Shown: positions 23,403 through 35,399 of the stretch, one piece after another
Numbering within the stretch: position 1 is the stretch's first letter
Layout of the letters: each line of letters starts with the position of its first letter
DNA from: Triglochin maritima
Taxonomy: Eukaryota > Streptophyta > Magnoliopsida > Alismatales > Juncaginaceae
NCBI GenBank assembly: GCA_963682175.1
Contig: OY821782.1
Span: 26,557,741-26,621,740 of the forward strand
Direction of reading: 5' to 3'
DNA length: 64,000 nucleotides
Program-made: the position numbers and the translations under genes
Notes under the pieces: generated by a model
The model's database searches: none
Told to the model about the DNA's origin: nothing
Seen by the model: only the letters and a program-made list of their open reading frames with translations

Positions 23403-24427
23403 GGGGCATTAGGAGAATGCTCCAAATTTGAATTGTCGACCTGTGAATCCTGTCTAGCTGGAAAGGCAACTAGAAAACCGTTCGGAAAAGCCATTAGGGC
23501 TACTTCTCCTTTAGAACTAATTCACTCAGATATTTGTGGACCTTTGAATGTGCGTACTAGACATGGACAAAGTTACTTCATCACATTCATTGATGACTTC
23601 ACTAGATATGGTCATATTTATCTTATTTCTCACAAGTCAGAAGCTCTAGAATGTTTTAAGAGATTCATGAGCTTGGTAGAAAATAAATTGGATAATAAGA
23701 TAAAAACTCTTAGAACAGATAAAGGTGGGGAGTATCTCTCCATAATGTTCAAAGAGTTATGTGATGAAAAGGGGATATCTAGACAACTCACTATGTCTTA
23801 TACTCCTCAGCAAAATGGTGTTGCCGAGAGAAGGAATAGAACGTTGCTAGACATGGTTAGATCCATGATGGCGCATGCGAGCTTGCCAATTTCGTTTTGG
23901 GGAGATGCTCTAATGACTGCTGCCTATATCCTCAATAGAGTTCCAACAAAATCAGTTCCCTCAACTCCATATAAATTATGATAGGACGGAAACCTGATTT
24001 TAGTCTGCTGCGTCCTTGGGGATGCGTGGCATACATTCATTCTACTAGTCACCGATATGGAAAACTAGGACCTAGAGGGAAAAAGTGTATCTTTGTAAAA
24101 TACAGTGATCTCTCCAAAGGTTATGTTTTTATCGGGTTAGATGAGAATGAAAGAAGGACGGAACTGGAGTCTAGGGATGCCACATTCTTGGAAAATGATT
24201 TTCCAACTCTTGCTGGAGCTATCAAAGAGTCAGTAGACTTCTTTGAACAACAAGATGAGGACATTGCCACTCCACGGGATCAGGATCTGGAAGTTGAACA
24301 TGAGGTTCCACCAGTCAATCCTAGTGGGAGCAGCAATGCTGAGGATCCGATAGCTCTCATGGAGGATGAGCCATCAGATACCCATCTGCGTCGAAGTAAA
24401 CGCGGGCTCATTCCTCGTAAGTGATTT
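23403..24427 (+). pseudogene. C1 copia integrase
   Basis: Continues the C1 frame after element [19 protein letters not shown] is the zinc-binding tail. The core follows with D in HSDICGPL, D in LRTDKGGEY and E in [11 protein letters not shown] 1-bp deletion near 23979 (ttatgatagg) shifts the frame. The shifted frame resumes as IGRKPDFSLLRPWGC and runs to RRSKRGLIPRK, where a TGA stops it at 24422. Confidence 0.9.
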
Positions 24428-24487
24428 CGCTTATAGGAAGTGGCCCGCATGGTAGCTCAATAAGAAATTGATTATGAATCATCGGGG

Positions 24488-26074
24488 ATGACAGTAATCG
24501 ATGAGAAACAACCGGAGACCTTGAAAGAGGCTTTGGAAGGTCCAAATGCGAAAGAGTGGTTAGAAGCTATAAAGGAAGAGTTGGAGTCGATGAAAGTTAA
24601 TCGAGTCTGGGACTTGGTCGACTTACCGCCGAACCGAAAGGCCATTGGGGCCAAGTGGATCCTCAAGATTAAGAGTAAGGCGGATGGATCTATTGATAGA
24701 TTCAAGGCTAGACTGGTAGCTAAATGCTACACCCAAAGAGAAGGCATGGATTTTGAGGAAACCTTTTCACCCGTGGTTAGGTTTGCCTCCATCCGCCTTC
24801 TACTAGCTATTATAGCTCAGATGGACTTAGAACTTTACCAAATGGATGTAAAGACTGCTTTTCTCAATGGAGAACTTGAGGAGGAGATCTATATGGATCA
24901 ACCTGAAGGTTTTGAAGTCAAAGGACAAGAGCGCAAAGTGTGCAAGCTCAACAAGTCCTTGTATGGCTTAAAACAAGCATCTAGGCAGTGTAACATTCGC
25001 TTCCATCAAGCTATATCAGAGAATGCGTCCTCTATGCTTGAGGAAGATCATTGTGTGTACGTTAAGAGATCCAATGGTAAATTTGTCATTCTGACCTTGT
25101 ATGTTGATGACATACTCATGGCTGGCAATAGCAAAGAGTTTCTGAAATCCACTAAAGAGTGGTTGTCCTCCACATTTGATATGAAGGACATGGGTGAAGC
25201 TAGCTACGTCCTTGGTGTCAAGATTGTTAGAAGTAGGTCCAAGAGACTTCTGGGATTGTCTCAAGTGACTTATATTAACAACGTCTTAAAGAAATACCAT
25301 ATGGACAAATGCAAACCAATCGACACTCCTGTTGAGAAGGGTTTGCACTTAAGCCTTGATAAGCATCCTGAGACTCCTGAAGAGAAGGCCAAAATGAGCA
25401 AGGTTCCATACTCCAATGTTGTGGGAAGCCTTATGTACGCTATGATGTGTACTAGGCCAGACATTTGTTATGCTGTGGGCATGGTGAGTCGATACCAGTC
25501 CAACCCAAGCATGGAGCACTGGAAGGCAGTCAAGAGAATCATGAGATACCTCAGAGGAACGAGTAACTAGATGCTGTGTTACCAAGCATCAGATCTCCAC
25601 CTGATTGGCTATAGTGATGCCGATTAGGCTGGAGACATTGATGAACGGAAGTCTACCTCTAGTTATGCTTTCTTGCTGGCTAATGGGGCCATCTCATGGT
25701 CAAGCAAGAAGCAAACATGTATCGCCCTGTCGACTATGAAAGCAGAGTATGTTGCATGCTCTGCAGCAGTACAGGAGGCAGTTTGGTTGAGGAGGTTCTT
25801 ACAACATACTGGGCTAGTAGAGACATCTGATGAGACTGTTGTTGTCTATTGTGACAGCATGGCTGCCCTTTGTTATGTGAAAGACCCCAAGTATCATGGA
25901 AAGACCAAACATATACAGGTTAGGTATCATTTTGTGAAGGACATCATAGCGAGAAAGGAAGTTGTGTTAAGACATGTGTCTACTAGTCTTATGGTAGCTG
26001 ACCCTCTTACCAAGGCTATAGCTAAGGACTCGTTTGTGTCTCATGTGAAGTCCTTAGGCTTACGCAGACTTTGA
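24488..26074 (+). pseudogene. C1 copia reverse transcriptase and RNase H
   Basis: RT motifs: WVLKIK-like KWILKIKSKADG, DVKTAFLNGELEEEIYMDQP, SLYGLKQA and the catalytic YVDD (LYVDDILMAGN, about 25099). A TAG at 25568 and another at 25624 precede or interrupt RNase H. RNase H reads ISWSSKKQTCIALSTMKAEY, then YCDSMAALCYVKDP, and ends KSLGLRRL at 26074. Domain order IN-RT-RH identifies Ty1/copia. C2 has lost this entire region. Confidence 0.92.
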
Positions 26075-27331
26075 TGTATTGGCAGGCTAACTTCCTTTTA
26101 TGAGTGATTGTGCTTTTCCTTTCAACTATATCTGTTTGGTTGAACTAGTTATTCTAACATAAAATATTATTCTGTCAATAGGTTGAAGAATGCTTACTCA
26201 CACGAGCATTCACCTCTGACGCTTTTGATAGAGAGCAGAGATGATATTGATCCTGAAGAGATCTTGCATGATAGATCCGGAGAAGTTCATGATCGGATAG
26301 TCGCCTTGATTAGGAATCAAGATGAGATCCTCTATGTTGGTAAGGATTGACATGAATGTTCCCACGATTCATGTGACCTATAAAAGCCAAGTGCGAGCAT
26401 CACATGTGGCGCCAGGTGACACCTGTATGGTGTTAAGGCGACAATGATGAAGCTCGGGTCAGGCGCAGAGGGGGTGCGACTGGACCAAGACTTGTATGGT
26501 GTTGAGAGACAGACGTACTGTTGTGTACAGTATGATCCACCATAACATGTTTGTCATACAACATGTGCTGAGCAACCATTTGCAAGTGAAAGGATGGATC
26601 CATGCTCCTTCACTGTGTGAGTCCAAGACTTGATTGTCATTAGTTACCCTCAGTGACCTTCGACGACACCATGAAGCAAAGAGTTGATGTGCCTATTTTG
26701 GGATGTTATCTATGACCATGAGAGATTCGGTCTAAAGAGGCATCTTCAGGAAAGGAGTCAACTCTGAGTGTAATGGTGGTCTGTGGCAAAGGGAAAGGTT
26801 TGACTCGACTGCACTAAAAGTATTTGTTGGGCCCAACTGTATTGGATACAGGAGCCAGTACCTTGAGGACAAGAAGGTATTCTCTCCGAGGGATCGAGAT
26901 ACCGTTCATGTCAAGTGAGTTTCTGAGTAAACCTGGGGAACTGTGATGTGCATTTTTTGACTGCATATTTATTGGTTTTGAGGATGTTGTCATTCTGGCC
27001 TTCTAGTAAGGTTTCTAGTTTGAGACTCCTAAATTGCAGGTGCATCACCGGTCGCACGACCCATTTGTCCGTATGATCGGAAGAGTGCATGTGTCAGGGA
27101 CACAGATGAAATTGTATCGGGGATACATGATCAGAGACTTGCGTGTTGTGGATGTGTTCTTGGAGAGAGAAATAGTTGTATATATCATGGATGTATACAT
27201 ATGTGTCGGGGACACATGAAGAGGTGACACATTGCCATCTTATGATTGTATGTATCGGGGATATATACATATGTGTCAGGGACACAAAAGAAGATGACAT
27301 ATTGTTGACGTGTTGTTGTGCAAGTGGGAGA
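26075..27331 (+). other. C1 3' noncoding region with six small dyads and PPT
   Basis: Noncoding. The last about 250 bp contain dyads of the form TGTGTC-ggg-GACACA and TGTATC-ggg-GATACA (27093-27290), the same as at 11492-11688 and 51151-51345. The tract caagtgggaga lies directly before the LTR. An upstream stretch near 26427-26520 is the part to which the C2 deletion is joined. Confidence 0.75.
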
Positions 27332-27720
27332 TATTGGATTAATCTAAGCATTAAGATGATGTTTGCCCAAACCAATGACACGTGGCACACTCTCATTGGT
27401 TGCGCATTAGGGTTTAGGGTGGGGCCATCTATATAAGGAGGGGAGCTTCCCATTGGATGAATTAATTCTTGTGTGCAAACCCTAGCCCCACCAAACCCTA
27501 GCCGCCACCTCTCCCTCTCTCTCCCATTCGTCCCTCCACATACACCAAGCCAATCCGTGGACTCTTGGGTTGTGGACTCATGCTTCTTATCCAAGAGAGT
27601 AGAAGACCGACTGGTGCTCCAGAGGATTCTGTGAGGTGATCGCCGATCCATTCTGCTCTCACAGGTTCTCTCCACGAAAGGTAAATCCGAACCTGTAGAT
27701 TCAATCGTAGATTGCTAACT
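27332..27720 (+). repeat. 3' LTR of C1
   Basis: Starts TATTGGATTAATC, with tatataagg at 27430-27438, and ends GCTAAC(T). It is slightly longer than the 5' LTR because of an added block around accctagccccaccaaaccctag (near 27478-27500). Several substitutions separate it from the 5' LTR. Confidence 0.9.
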
Positions 27721-27751
27721 GTCTATAAGTTTTGTCGTATGATTTAATATG
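27721..27751 (+). repeat. Right copy of the 31-bp direct repeat
   Basis: Matches 11077-11107 with one mismatch and abuts the C1 3' LTR. See the left copy. Confidence 0.8.
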
Positions 27752-28600
27752 TTGAAAAAGACATGTTTTTTGGTATGTTTTAGCCCGGACAGGTTTACAA
27801 GTTGCTTCCTCTATTGAAAAGGGACTTTGGGCAATTGGCGATCCTTAACAACATTTGACGGGAGAGATTCCCAACATGCTCATGCGATCAACCAATTAGA
27901 CGTACTCGTGTTTCGACATTTTTTATTTAATTTGATTGTGTACTTATTAACATCACGTTGTGAATTAGATCCTTCACTCGATTTAAATGTTGCAATTACT
28001 AGATTAAGTTTTGTGTGCTTAAGTGAAATTTTGTATGGATTTGTTTTTTGTGTGAACATGATATTTTTCGGAACTAAAGTAACAATAGTTTAATGGGAGT
28101 TATAAGTGTAATAGTAGTCTGTGTGAACCACCGTATAACATGATACACGAGTTTGAGGCTTATGTGGTTATTTCTCACTTGTGTATGCATAATTTGTACA
28201 TTGTTTATTAGGTCAATCAGTTGTTAAATCATGCTCCTAGCAGAAAAGTAAATTAGTACAAATGACTTCTGTAGCAATTTCATGAGGAATTGATTGAATA
28301 CTTATTATAACTTTTGGTGCAAGTGAAAATGGTCATAAATCGTATGTAGATTTGATTTTTTGGCGTTTTTAGTTTTAAGAAAGAATTTATACCTAGAATT
28401 ATGACTTAGATTTTCACGGCTAATTAAAGTGTTGTCTCTGATTTGAATTGTGAAGAAAAAATGGTACAAGAATAATCACGATCCGTGGAAGCATAAAGTT
28501 CAGTGTCTCCCCGAGAATCTAGAAATACTGGGGACTAAATCTCAAACTATGAACCGACCACCTGAGGAAAGTACTATAGGTGCATTATACAGATGCATTT
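27752..28600 (+). pseudogene. Older copia leader and gag scrap
   Basis: At about 28435-28590 the translation (VSDLNCEEKMVQ, DPWKHKVQCLPENLEIL, then MNRPPEES) follows the pattern of the C1 gag start (ADLTRGDKLNERN, DLWHRKIEYLLEDQDML, MSPPKEGN), with many differences and no stable frame. The 27752-28430 part has weak similarity to the end of the C1 leader, including a phrase near 28290-28320. C1 therefore probably inserted next to or into an older copia relative. Confidence 0.5.
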
Positions 28601-28708
28601 TTTTAATAACTAAATCATGCATTCACACCCTATTTTGTGGGGTGTTAGGTAGTATCAAGGCAGTTATAGACGGACTTGAATGTATTGACGGAGGTTAAAT
28701 TTTGTACG

Positions 28709-28770
28709 CCCCCCCCCCCCCCCCAATATGGGGCGGCTCCAGGCGGGAGCCATTGTGCTCCCGCCTGGGA
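28709..28770. repeat. C16 run and strong GC hairpin
   Basis: Sixteen consecutive C (28709-28724) are followed by CAGGCGGGAGC, loop cattgt, GCTCCCGCCTG (28740-28767), a perfect 11-bp stem. Around it are further gggcgg and ggggcagg/cgcccccc words up to about 28815. This GC-rich block is isolated in AT-rich DNA and may mark a transposon end. The remaining 28816-29126 is AT-rich and featureless. Confidence 0.6.
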
Positions 28771-29245
28771 ATCGTTATTGGGCGGATTGGGGTGGGGGGC
28801 AGGTGTCGCCCCCCATTTGTTAATTTTTGTTGTTTTTAATTTTTGTTTTTTGTATTTAAATTAAATGTAATTCATTTGAAATGTAATAATAAATTAAATC
28901 TAATTAATATTAATCAATATTTTAGTTAGCTATAATTAATTTAATTTTTTGTTTGTAATTAATTTAGTTAAAGAAATATTAAAAATTAATAATACATTGT
29001 CTTACAAAATATATATTAATATTTAGTGGAAATAAAAAATACAATACATATAAAATATATATAAATATTAATATTTAGTGCGAATACAAAATACAATACA
29101 TATAAAATATGACATACAATAATGCACTACATAAACCCATTTGATCCAGCCCAAGTCATGAGTTTGGTCAACATTTTTTCCTCATTATTTGTTCGGTCAT
29201 GCTTCTTCAACAAAGTTAGCAGCATTCTAAGATTAGTTTGATTAA

Positions 29246-29700
29246 CACTACAGGAGAACTAGTCTTCCCCGACGGATCATAACCGTCAGTGTATAGTGGT
29301 GTCCGTCGGTGATGGATTACACCGACGGATATTCCTCTGTTGGTGTTCCGTCAGCCGGTGTACAAATACACCAACGGATGCACTGGCGGAGAAGACCCGT
29401 CAGACAGATTTTTGGCGCCACTTTTCCCGCTCATTTTTTTTGTGATTTCGTAAGGGGAGACCACAAACGGATATACACTGACGAATCGTCTGTCAGTATT
29501 TAAGACCGACAGATCCATCCGTCGGTGGAAGTACACCGACCCATAAGTAATAGTAATTTTATTCGACGAAGTTGATATACGCCGACAGATATGTACTGTC
29601 GGTTTATAACTCGTTGATATACACTAACGGATATCCGTCGGTGAATTAAAAATAAACTTTAATTACACGGACAATTATCCGTTGGTGTAAACTCTTTCCA
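29246..29700 (-). repeat. CACTA 3' terminal and subterminal repeats
   Basis: The TIR is followed by repeated (t/c)ccgtcggtg and caccgacgga words in both orientations (for example 29270, 29308, 29330, 29350, 29512, 29635). In En/Spm elements such subterminal words bind the TNPA protein; that role here is by analogy. Confidence 0.8.
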
Positions 29701-29909
29701 TAATTGGAAAAGAGCCCATTGGCTATTTCCAAATTCCAGTTTTCCCAGTACACAGAAAATAAATGTGTTCCATTCATTCACAACAACACAACCATTCATT
29801 AAGTCAAAACCGTTCATCCATTCATTAAGTCAAAGCAAACAATCCATAAAAGAAAACATTCATTCATTCATTCAAAAACCAGTTTGATTCACAGATGAGT
29901 TTGATTCAA

Positions 29910-31347
29910 TCATTCCTTAAGCCGTCAAACCTCTCGTCCATGCTCCACCTGCAGGCCCGTGATCATAATGTCCTCTCGGCAGCGGCAACAATGTGCAAAG
30001 AGGGGTTACGTCGTAATCCTACCATTACAAAAATTATGTATTGATAAAATATTGCACATAAACTACTAAATACGACCATTTAACTAAAGAACGTGTATAT
30101 TACCTCGCTCGTGAAACCTACCTTCTCGAGCAGAAAGTTCATTTGGAGCTGCATCTTGCTGAGCGTGGATTGCGTCGTCTTTAGCATATCTTGCGTCGTC
30201 TTTAGCGTATCTTGCGTCATCGCAAGCTCACTGCTGACGCGCTTCAACTCTGCAGCTGCTTCGTCATTATGTTCCACGTCCGCTTTGGCATCCCACGAGA
30301 CCCGTACATGGTAATAAACTATACATTTAATTAGCTTACAATGAGTCGAGCAGTGTCCGGATGGTTCTTGTTGTGTAGTTTAATCCACATGTCCGTCCAT
30401 GTGGGCTCCAGGGGTAGTTGGGTCTTTTGCAATCTGCAGCAAAAATAAAATAGGTATTAGATTTTATAAAAAATAAATCAAATGAATCAAATTTACAATA
30501 AAAAATTAACCAATTATCGTCTTCTCCTTATGTCGCACAACAAACTTTGTACCACACGTATGTGGTATAATGAGATTCGCCCGGTTTTTCCTGTTGATAT
30601 CACTCTTTTTCTTCATCAAAATAAAACCAAAAGGTTAGATTTCAAATTATTTGCATAACATTGAAATTAATATAAATAAAAATACTTGAAAAACCTCGCT
30701 GCCCCAATAATCTAAAAGAGTGGACCAATCTTCCACAAATAAGCTTTGTGGCCGTCGGGCCATCCGCTCCTCTCAGGTTTGTGTCGGCTCCACTCGCCTC
30801 TTGTAGAGGTCAAATTTGTATTCCTTCCACTTCTTATTTAGAAACCTCATGACATTGTCTCCAAATCCCTCAGGAACCTCCAGTGTGCCTGTAAAACAAC
30901 GTTAGTACGTAATTAAATGAAATATTTAACTAAAAAAAGTTACAATGAGATGAAAGGTTAGCAAAATATGTTCCCATGCCACGTCTTTGTCCTTCTTTGG
31001 CACCAATCTCTAGTCTGCATAACGTGGGGAAGTAGTTGTGACCTCCTCGCAAGTGACCCAATGAAGTTCTGGGAATTCTCGGCCATGGGACCTCTGGGTA
31101 CCCCCTCTGGTGTGAAATAAATTGGAGATTGGTCCTTCTTCAACCTTTCTTCCAAACACTGAGTGGGACTGTGTCCCCTGCTCCTACTAGTACTCATTTC
31201 ACCTGCAAAAGGTGAAGGTTGAATCTCGTCTATGGGAGCCTCTTCATCAGACTCCTGTGATTCTGTACATCGACGACGTATAGATGTGTCATCCCTGTCA
31301 TCCTCATGAGTGCTACGGTGTCGAGTCATATCTGAATTAAAGAACAT
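29910..31347 (-). pseudogene. CACTA TNPA-like gene (Ptta/En/Spm type), multi-exon remnant
   Basis: Minus-strand pieces in order: 31347-30958 (acidic, Ser-rich, then PRGPMAENSQNF and WCQRRTKTW), 30890-30665 (VPEGFGDNVMRFLNKKWKEY, then WSTLLDYWGSE), about 30615-30525 (NRKNRANLIIPHTCGTK), about 30437-30340 (PLEPTWTDMWIKLHNKNHPD), 30300-30080 (coiled-coil-like ELAMTQDTLKTTQDMLKTTQ) and a short tail to about 29910. Acceptor-like ttttacag and gatgaag precede exons. A TGA within the second piece (EPTQT*EERMARRP, near 30780) disables it. The order matches plant transposases of the Ptta/En/Spm family. Confidence 0.72.
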
Positions 31348-31514
31348 AACAATTTATAAGCTCACTGTCATGTTTCTATACAGTTTAAAAGTAAGTGAAA
31401 TGGATTTACTACTCGCTAAATAATGAACCACTCCCCCACAAGTGGATCTAGATCATGTCTCACAAACTCCACCAAACTAACATTGTCAATCTGAACTCTA
31501 TCTTGCACAAGATT

Positions 31515-33840
31515 TCATCGATCGTACTCTGAATCTTCAGATTCGTCGTTCTCTATGTTATATGAATCTCTCGGAAACATTCGCACAACAACTAACCATT
31601 GATCGTCATTTTCTCTCTCTTTTGGCGCAACAACATAAAAAAGTTGCACTACTTGAGATGCAAGTACAAAAGGTTCTTCTGGTTTTAGAAATCGATTCAC
31701 ATTCACCAATGTGAACCCGTATTTATCACTTCTACTAGTGTTGTCTCGGCCCAAAACGTCGTACCACTTGCACTTGAACAAAACAAACTTCAAATTACCA
31801 TAGTGTTCAAGTTCGATAATGTCTTGCAATACACGAAAGTAGTCGACAGGTCCAATGACAAGATTCCTATCTCATGCAGAGCAGCAACTTTCTGTTGTTG
31901 CATTTACAAATACTCCACTATTCTGTGTTTTGGCTTTCAACTCACGTTTCTTTGTGTGAAACCTAAACCCATTGATGAAATATCCTAAATAACTCCTCCC
32001 CACAATGTCCGGACCTCTAGCAAGTGTTTCGATATCGATATTTCCACAGTTTTCCTTGCGAACCATCCCACTAAACCACTCACTAAATGTCTTATGTCGA
32101 ACATTTGATTGTTGTCGTCGATTGCGACGTACTCCAATTCAAAGGAACGCAGTGTAATGGTTACAACGCCTGAAACAGTCGAATGTGTAATTGTGTGTTA
32201 GCAATGAGTTAAAGACATTGCTAATTAAATAAGACAAGTGTAGTACTTACTTACTCTTGATATTTATCAACAATGGTAGTATTATTTAACACCAAATTAT
32301 GAGTTTTTTCAAGATCTACAGGGTCCAGAACAACCATTTTGCCGGTGCCTAACGGTCTTTCACCTCCATCATTTCTCAAAGGCTTATTAAAAATGGTATC
32401 CACACTCTTCAAGTAACTTGAGAAACAGGTGGTACACTCTTCTGCGAGAATACCCTCGGTAATGGACCCTCCCAGTTTATTTCTGTTTTGAACGTACCCC
32501 TTACATCTGTTCATATATCTCTCAAATGGATACATCCAACGATATTCCACCGGTCCTGCCAATTGTGCCTCCCAAGCAAGGTGAATAGGTAAATGCAACA
32601 TTACATCAAAAAAACTCGGTGGAAATATCATTTCCATCTGGCAGAGAATGGGACCAATGTTCATCTCTTTCAACGGTGTGTACTTTAGAACACAAACTGC
32701 AAAAGAACTGACTCAGGTTGATAACTGCTTCTCGTACCTCTTTAACTCCATGACTCTTTATAATGGCCAGAGGTAATAATTCTTGCATCAATACGTGATG
32801 ATGATGACTTTTTAGTGAGCTAATCTTGCACTTTTTCTCCTTAACACATCGAGATGTGTTGGATGAATACCCATCTGGCACCTTCACTGAATGAAGAACA
32901 CTACAAAATGTTTGCAACTCAGTAGCGCTCATCCAGAAACAAGTTGGTGGATAAGATGTCTCTTTGCCGTCCTCATCATGCGCTACATACAAATCCTGTC
33001 TTGTGCGCATTTCTTTCAAGTCCTTCCTTGATTTTTGGATTTTGTAAAACCCCATTCTTGCATGTCTACTTCATCTTCACCTTCCCCTTCTTCTATTAAG
33101 CAATGAGATTTTCCTATATCGCACATGAATTGGCATTCTCATTCTCTTTCCAGTACAAAATGCAATGATTCTTGCACGTGTGAATATTTTCATAATAAAA
33201 TCCTAAATTTCGAACCAATTTCTTTGTTTGATAGGTATCTTTCGGCAGACAAGCTCCCTCTGGCAGTAATTCAGCTTCAAACGCCAACCATTTGTTGAAA
33301 GAAGTGTCCGACCATTTACAAGTGCTCTTCATATGAAATGCTTTGATGCCAAACGACAACTTTGTCAATTCTGGTTTACATCCTGGATACAACGGTTGTT
33401 CTCCATCTTTCAAGTATTCTAGAAACTTCAGAGCATATTCCGTTATCCCGTGTCTCAACGCATCATCGTTGACATTACCACATACGACGACGACGTTTAG
33501 CATCCCTTCAATGTCATCCATCTGATCTTCACTCGGCTCATTTTCTTTTCTAGGACTCTATCTGTCGGGACTACTATTTGGGTACTCATACTAGCAAAGG
33601 ATTCTCCGTGAAAAACCCATTGCTCATAATTTCAAGCAAAGCCATTAACGACAACGTTTTCGATAACGTCTCCTCTGGTTGCCCATTTGTTGTTGCAACA
33701 TTTTTTGCACGGTACAAGATCCTTCCATCTTGAATGTACTGGTTCTTGGAACTAAATGCTAATTTTAGGAAAGCCTTAATATTATCGGAGAATGTTTGAC
33801 TAACTCTTTGTTCATACATCCAACTTCTCTCTGAAGTCAT
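31515..33840 (-). pseudogene. CACTA TNPD-like transposase gene lacking its catalytic core
   Basis: On the minus strand, ATG at 33840 starts MTSERSWMYEQRV, a transposase-associated N-terminal domain with a frameshift near 33705 (LVPCKKCCNNKW). Next, 33521-33114 reads LYPGCKPELTKLSF and CILYWKENENANSC. The expected Transposase_21/DDE core should follow, but sequence jumps near 33120-33060 to the DUF4218 region: LKEMRTRQDLYVAHDEDGK, SLKSHHHHVLMQELLPLAI, FPPSFFDVMLHLPIHL, YRWMYPFERYM (33055-32255). DUF4216-like sequence follows (32066-31515: KYGFTLVNVNRFL, EEPFVLASQVVQLFYV). Roughly 300 or more residues are missing, so the element is non-autonomous. Confidence 0.85.
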
Positions 33841-34925
33841 GATTCTAATAATATAACACAAAAATATTGTTATCCAAAATCGATTACAAAATCCAAATCC
33901 AACCCAAAATCCAAACTTCAATCAAAATTTGTTTTAAATTCTAAATAAATTTTGGCATAACCCCCCTATATTCTCGATACAAATTTTTTCAAAAAAACTG
34001 TATTGACAAGAAAATGTCACTTTCCAAAGACAAGCATCACAACATCATCAATTCGTCAAACTTAAATCATACAATCCAATCCTAAATCCTAAAATCAATC
34101 GTAAATCCTAGATGAAATCCTAAATCCTCAAAAGGATCTACTTCAAATCACAAATTTGCAAACGACTTTCTTACGGTCAAAATGGTCTTTACCGGTGTCT
34201 ACTCAGAATATTACATTTAATCACTTCATTAACAAAGCCCAAATTTAGTTCCAATCTAATTCCTTTCCACTACCGAACCTTAAAACCTAATCACTCCAAG
34301 CCAGAAGGCAAGCATTAACCTTTATAAATAACCAATCCAACTAAGGAAAAGCCAATCCATGTCAATAAAATTCAATGAAATCTAACACAATCAACTAACC
34401 GATCCAACATAATCCAACTAAATCTATCAAACTACCACATGTCATTCAATCCAACTAATCACATTTGTACCCTAATTTATTTAATCATACAACATAAGGA
34501 TACGTTTCTTCTTCAAGTTCTTCTATTACTGGTCTAAGTTTCAACTTTGCTACTAAAATTTAATGTACAAACAAGATTAGATAGAAAATAACATATAATC
34601 ATACAACTTCACTAATTCAAACAATACTAATCAAACATTAATCATTCAAACAAGATTAGTCATACAAACAAGATGAGATAAAAAATAACATATAATAGTA
34701 TCAACACTAATCAAACATTAATCATACGATTTCACTAATTCAATGTACTTTAATCATACAAAATAACATATATATATATATATATATATATTCTAATTAA
34801 ACGTATTTTAATCACAAAATCACAAAATTAATCTAATTAATCACAACTTCAATAAAATTAATCAAACAAAATTATAATTAATCCTACATCTGAAAATATT
34901 CAAAAAATAAAAAAAAATTAACAAG
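33841..34925. other. CACTA upstream AT-rich region with (TA)n
   Basis: No coding signal. It holds repeated short AT-rich phrases (aatcatacaa, caaacattaatcat) and a (AT)12 microsatellite at 34768-34791. It lies upstream of the TNPD-like ATG on the minus strand, so it may be promoter, intron or 5' UTR of the element. Confidence 0.5.
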
Positions 34926-35393
34926 GTGGTGTTGGAGGGTGGGGGCAGGAGGGGTCAGGTTCGATCTGGCTCAGGAGCGGGTTTGGTCTTGTCAGGGGTC
35001 AGAGGTCGGGATCGGTATGGGCGAGCAGGGAGAGGGTCAGTCGAGGGAGGCGGCGAAGGGGACAAGCGGGCTAGAGAGGTGGTGAGGGTTGGGTGGGGGT
35101 GGCTCAGGACGGGTACGGACGTGGAGGAGGCAACGGGTTGTTGGAGGAGGAGTGGGGGATGGGAGGCGGTCGGGGCGAGTCTCGTGATGGTCTGGTGGTG
35201 GTGGATGGTCAGAGGAGGGAGGGACGGGAGGTGTGTTCGGAGGGGCGGGAGGAGGCTACCTGCGGCGGCCATGGCGAGGTGTTGTGACAGCGAGGTTGGC
35301 ACAACCGGCCGTCCAGCGGCGACAAGATACGACGGCATAGGCGATGAGGTGCAGCGGCGGTTAGGGATTTGTTTGGAGAAGAAGGGAAATTGA
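34926..35393 (-). other. Isolated GC-rich island near CACTA 5' end
   Basis: About 470 bp of strongly G-rich (plus strand) DNA with many ggtcgg, gggtcag and gagg words, sharply bounded by AT-rich DNA on the left and the subterminal repeats on the right. Open frames exist on both strands (155 and 127 codons) but are low-complexity. In maize En/Spm a GC-rich untranslated first exon (downstream control region) lies just inside the 5' subterminal repeats; the position here is comparable. A captured host exon is the alternative. Confidence 0.45.
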
Positions 35394-35399
35394 AGAGTC

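Larger units (their letters stand above)
11734..27720 (+). mobile_element. C1: Ty1/copia retrotransposon, split by gypsy element A
   Basis: It has 373-bp and about 389-bp LTRs, PBS ttggtaccagagcc, and gag, protease, integrase, RT and RNase H in copia order. The element is interrupted in the GAG-pre-integrase region by element A (15504-23402). Without A it is about 8.1 kb. The polyprotein has several stops and one frameshift. The last LTR base is t rather than a (gctaact). The lineage is Tork-like at best guess. Confidence 0.92.

Noticed and set aside
26450..26700. Possible small gene or RNA upstream of the C1 3' tail
   Set aside because: The same block occurs at 50505-50760 in C2, so it is copia 3' noncoding sequence; no tRNA cloverleaf or similar fold was recognised.
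34926..35393. 155-codon plus-strand ORF and 127-codon minus-strand ORF in GC-rich DNA
   Set aside because: Low-complexity Gly/Arg or Pro/Ser/Leu composition on both strands; open mainly because GC-rich DNA has few stop codons. No domain seen.
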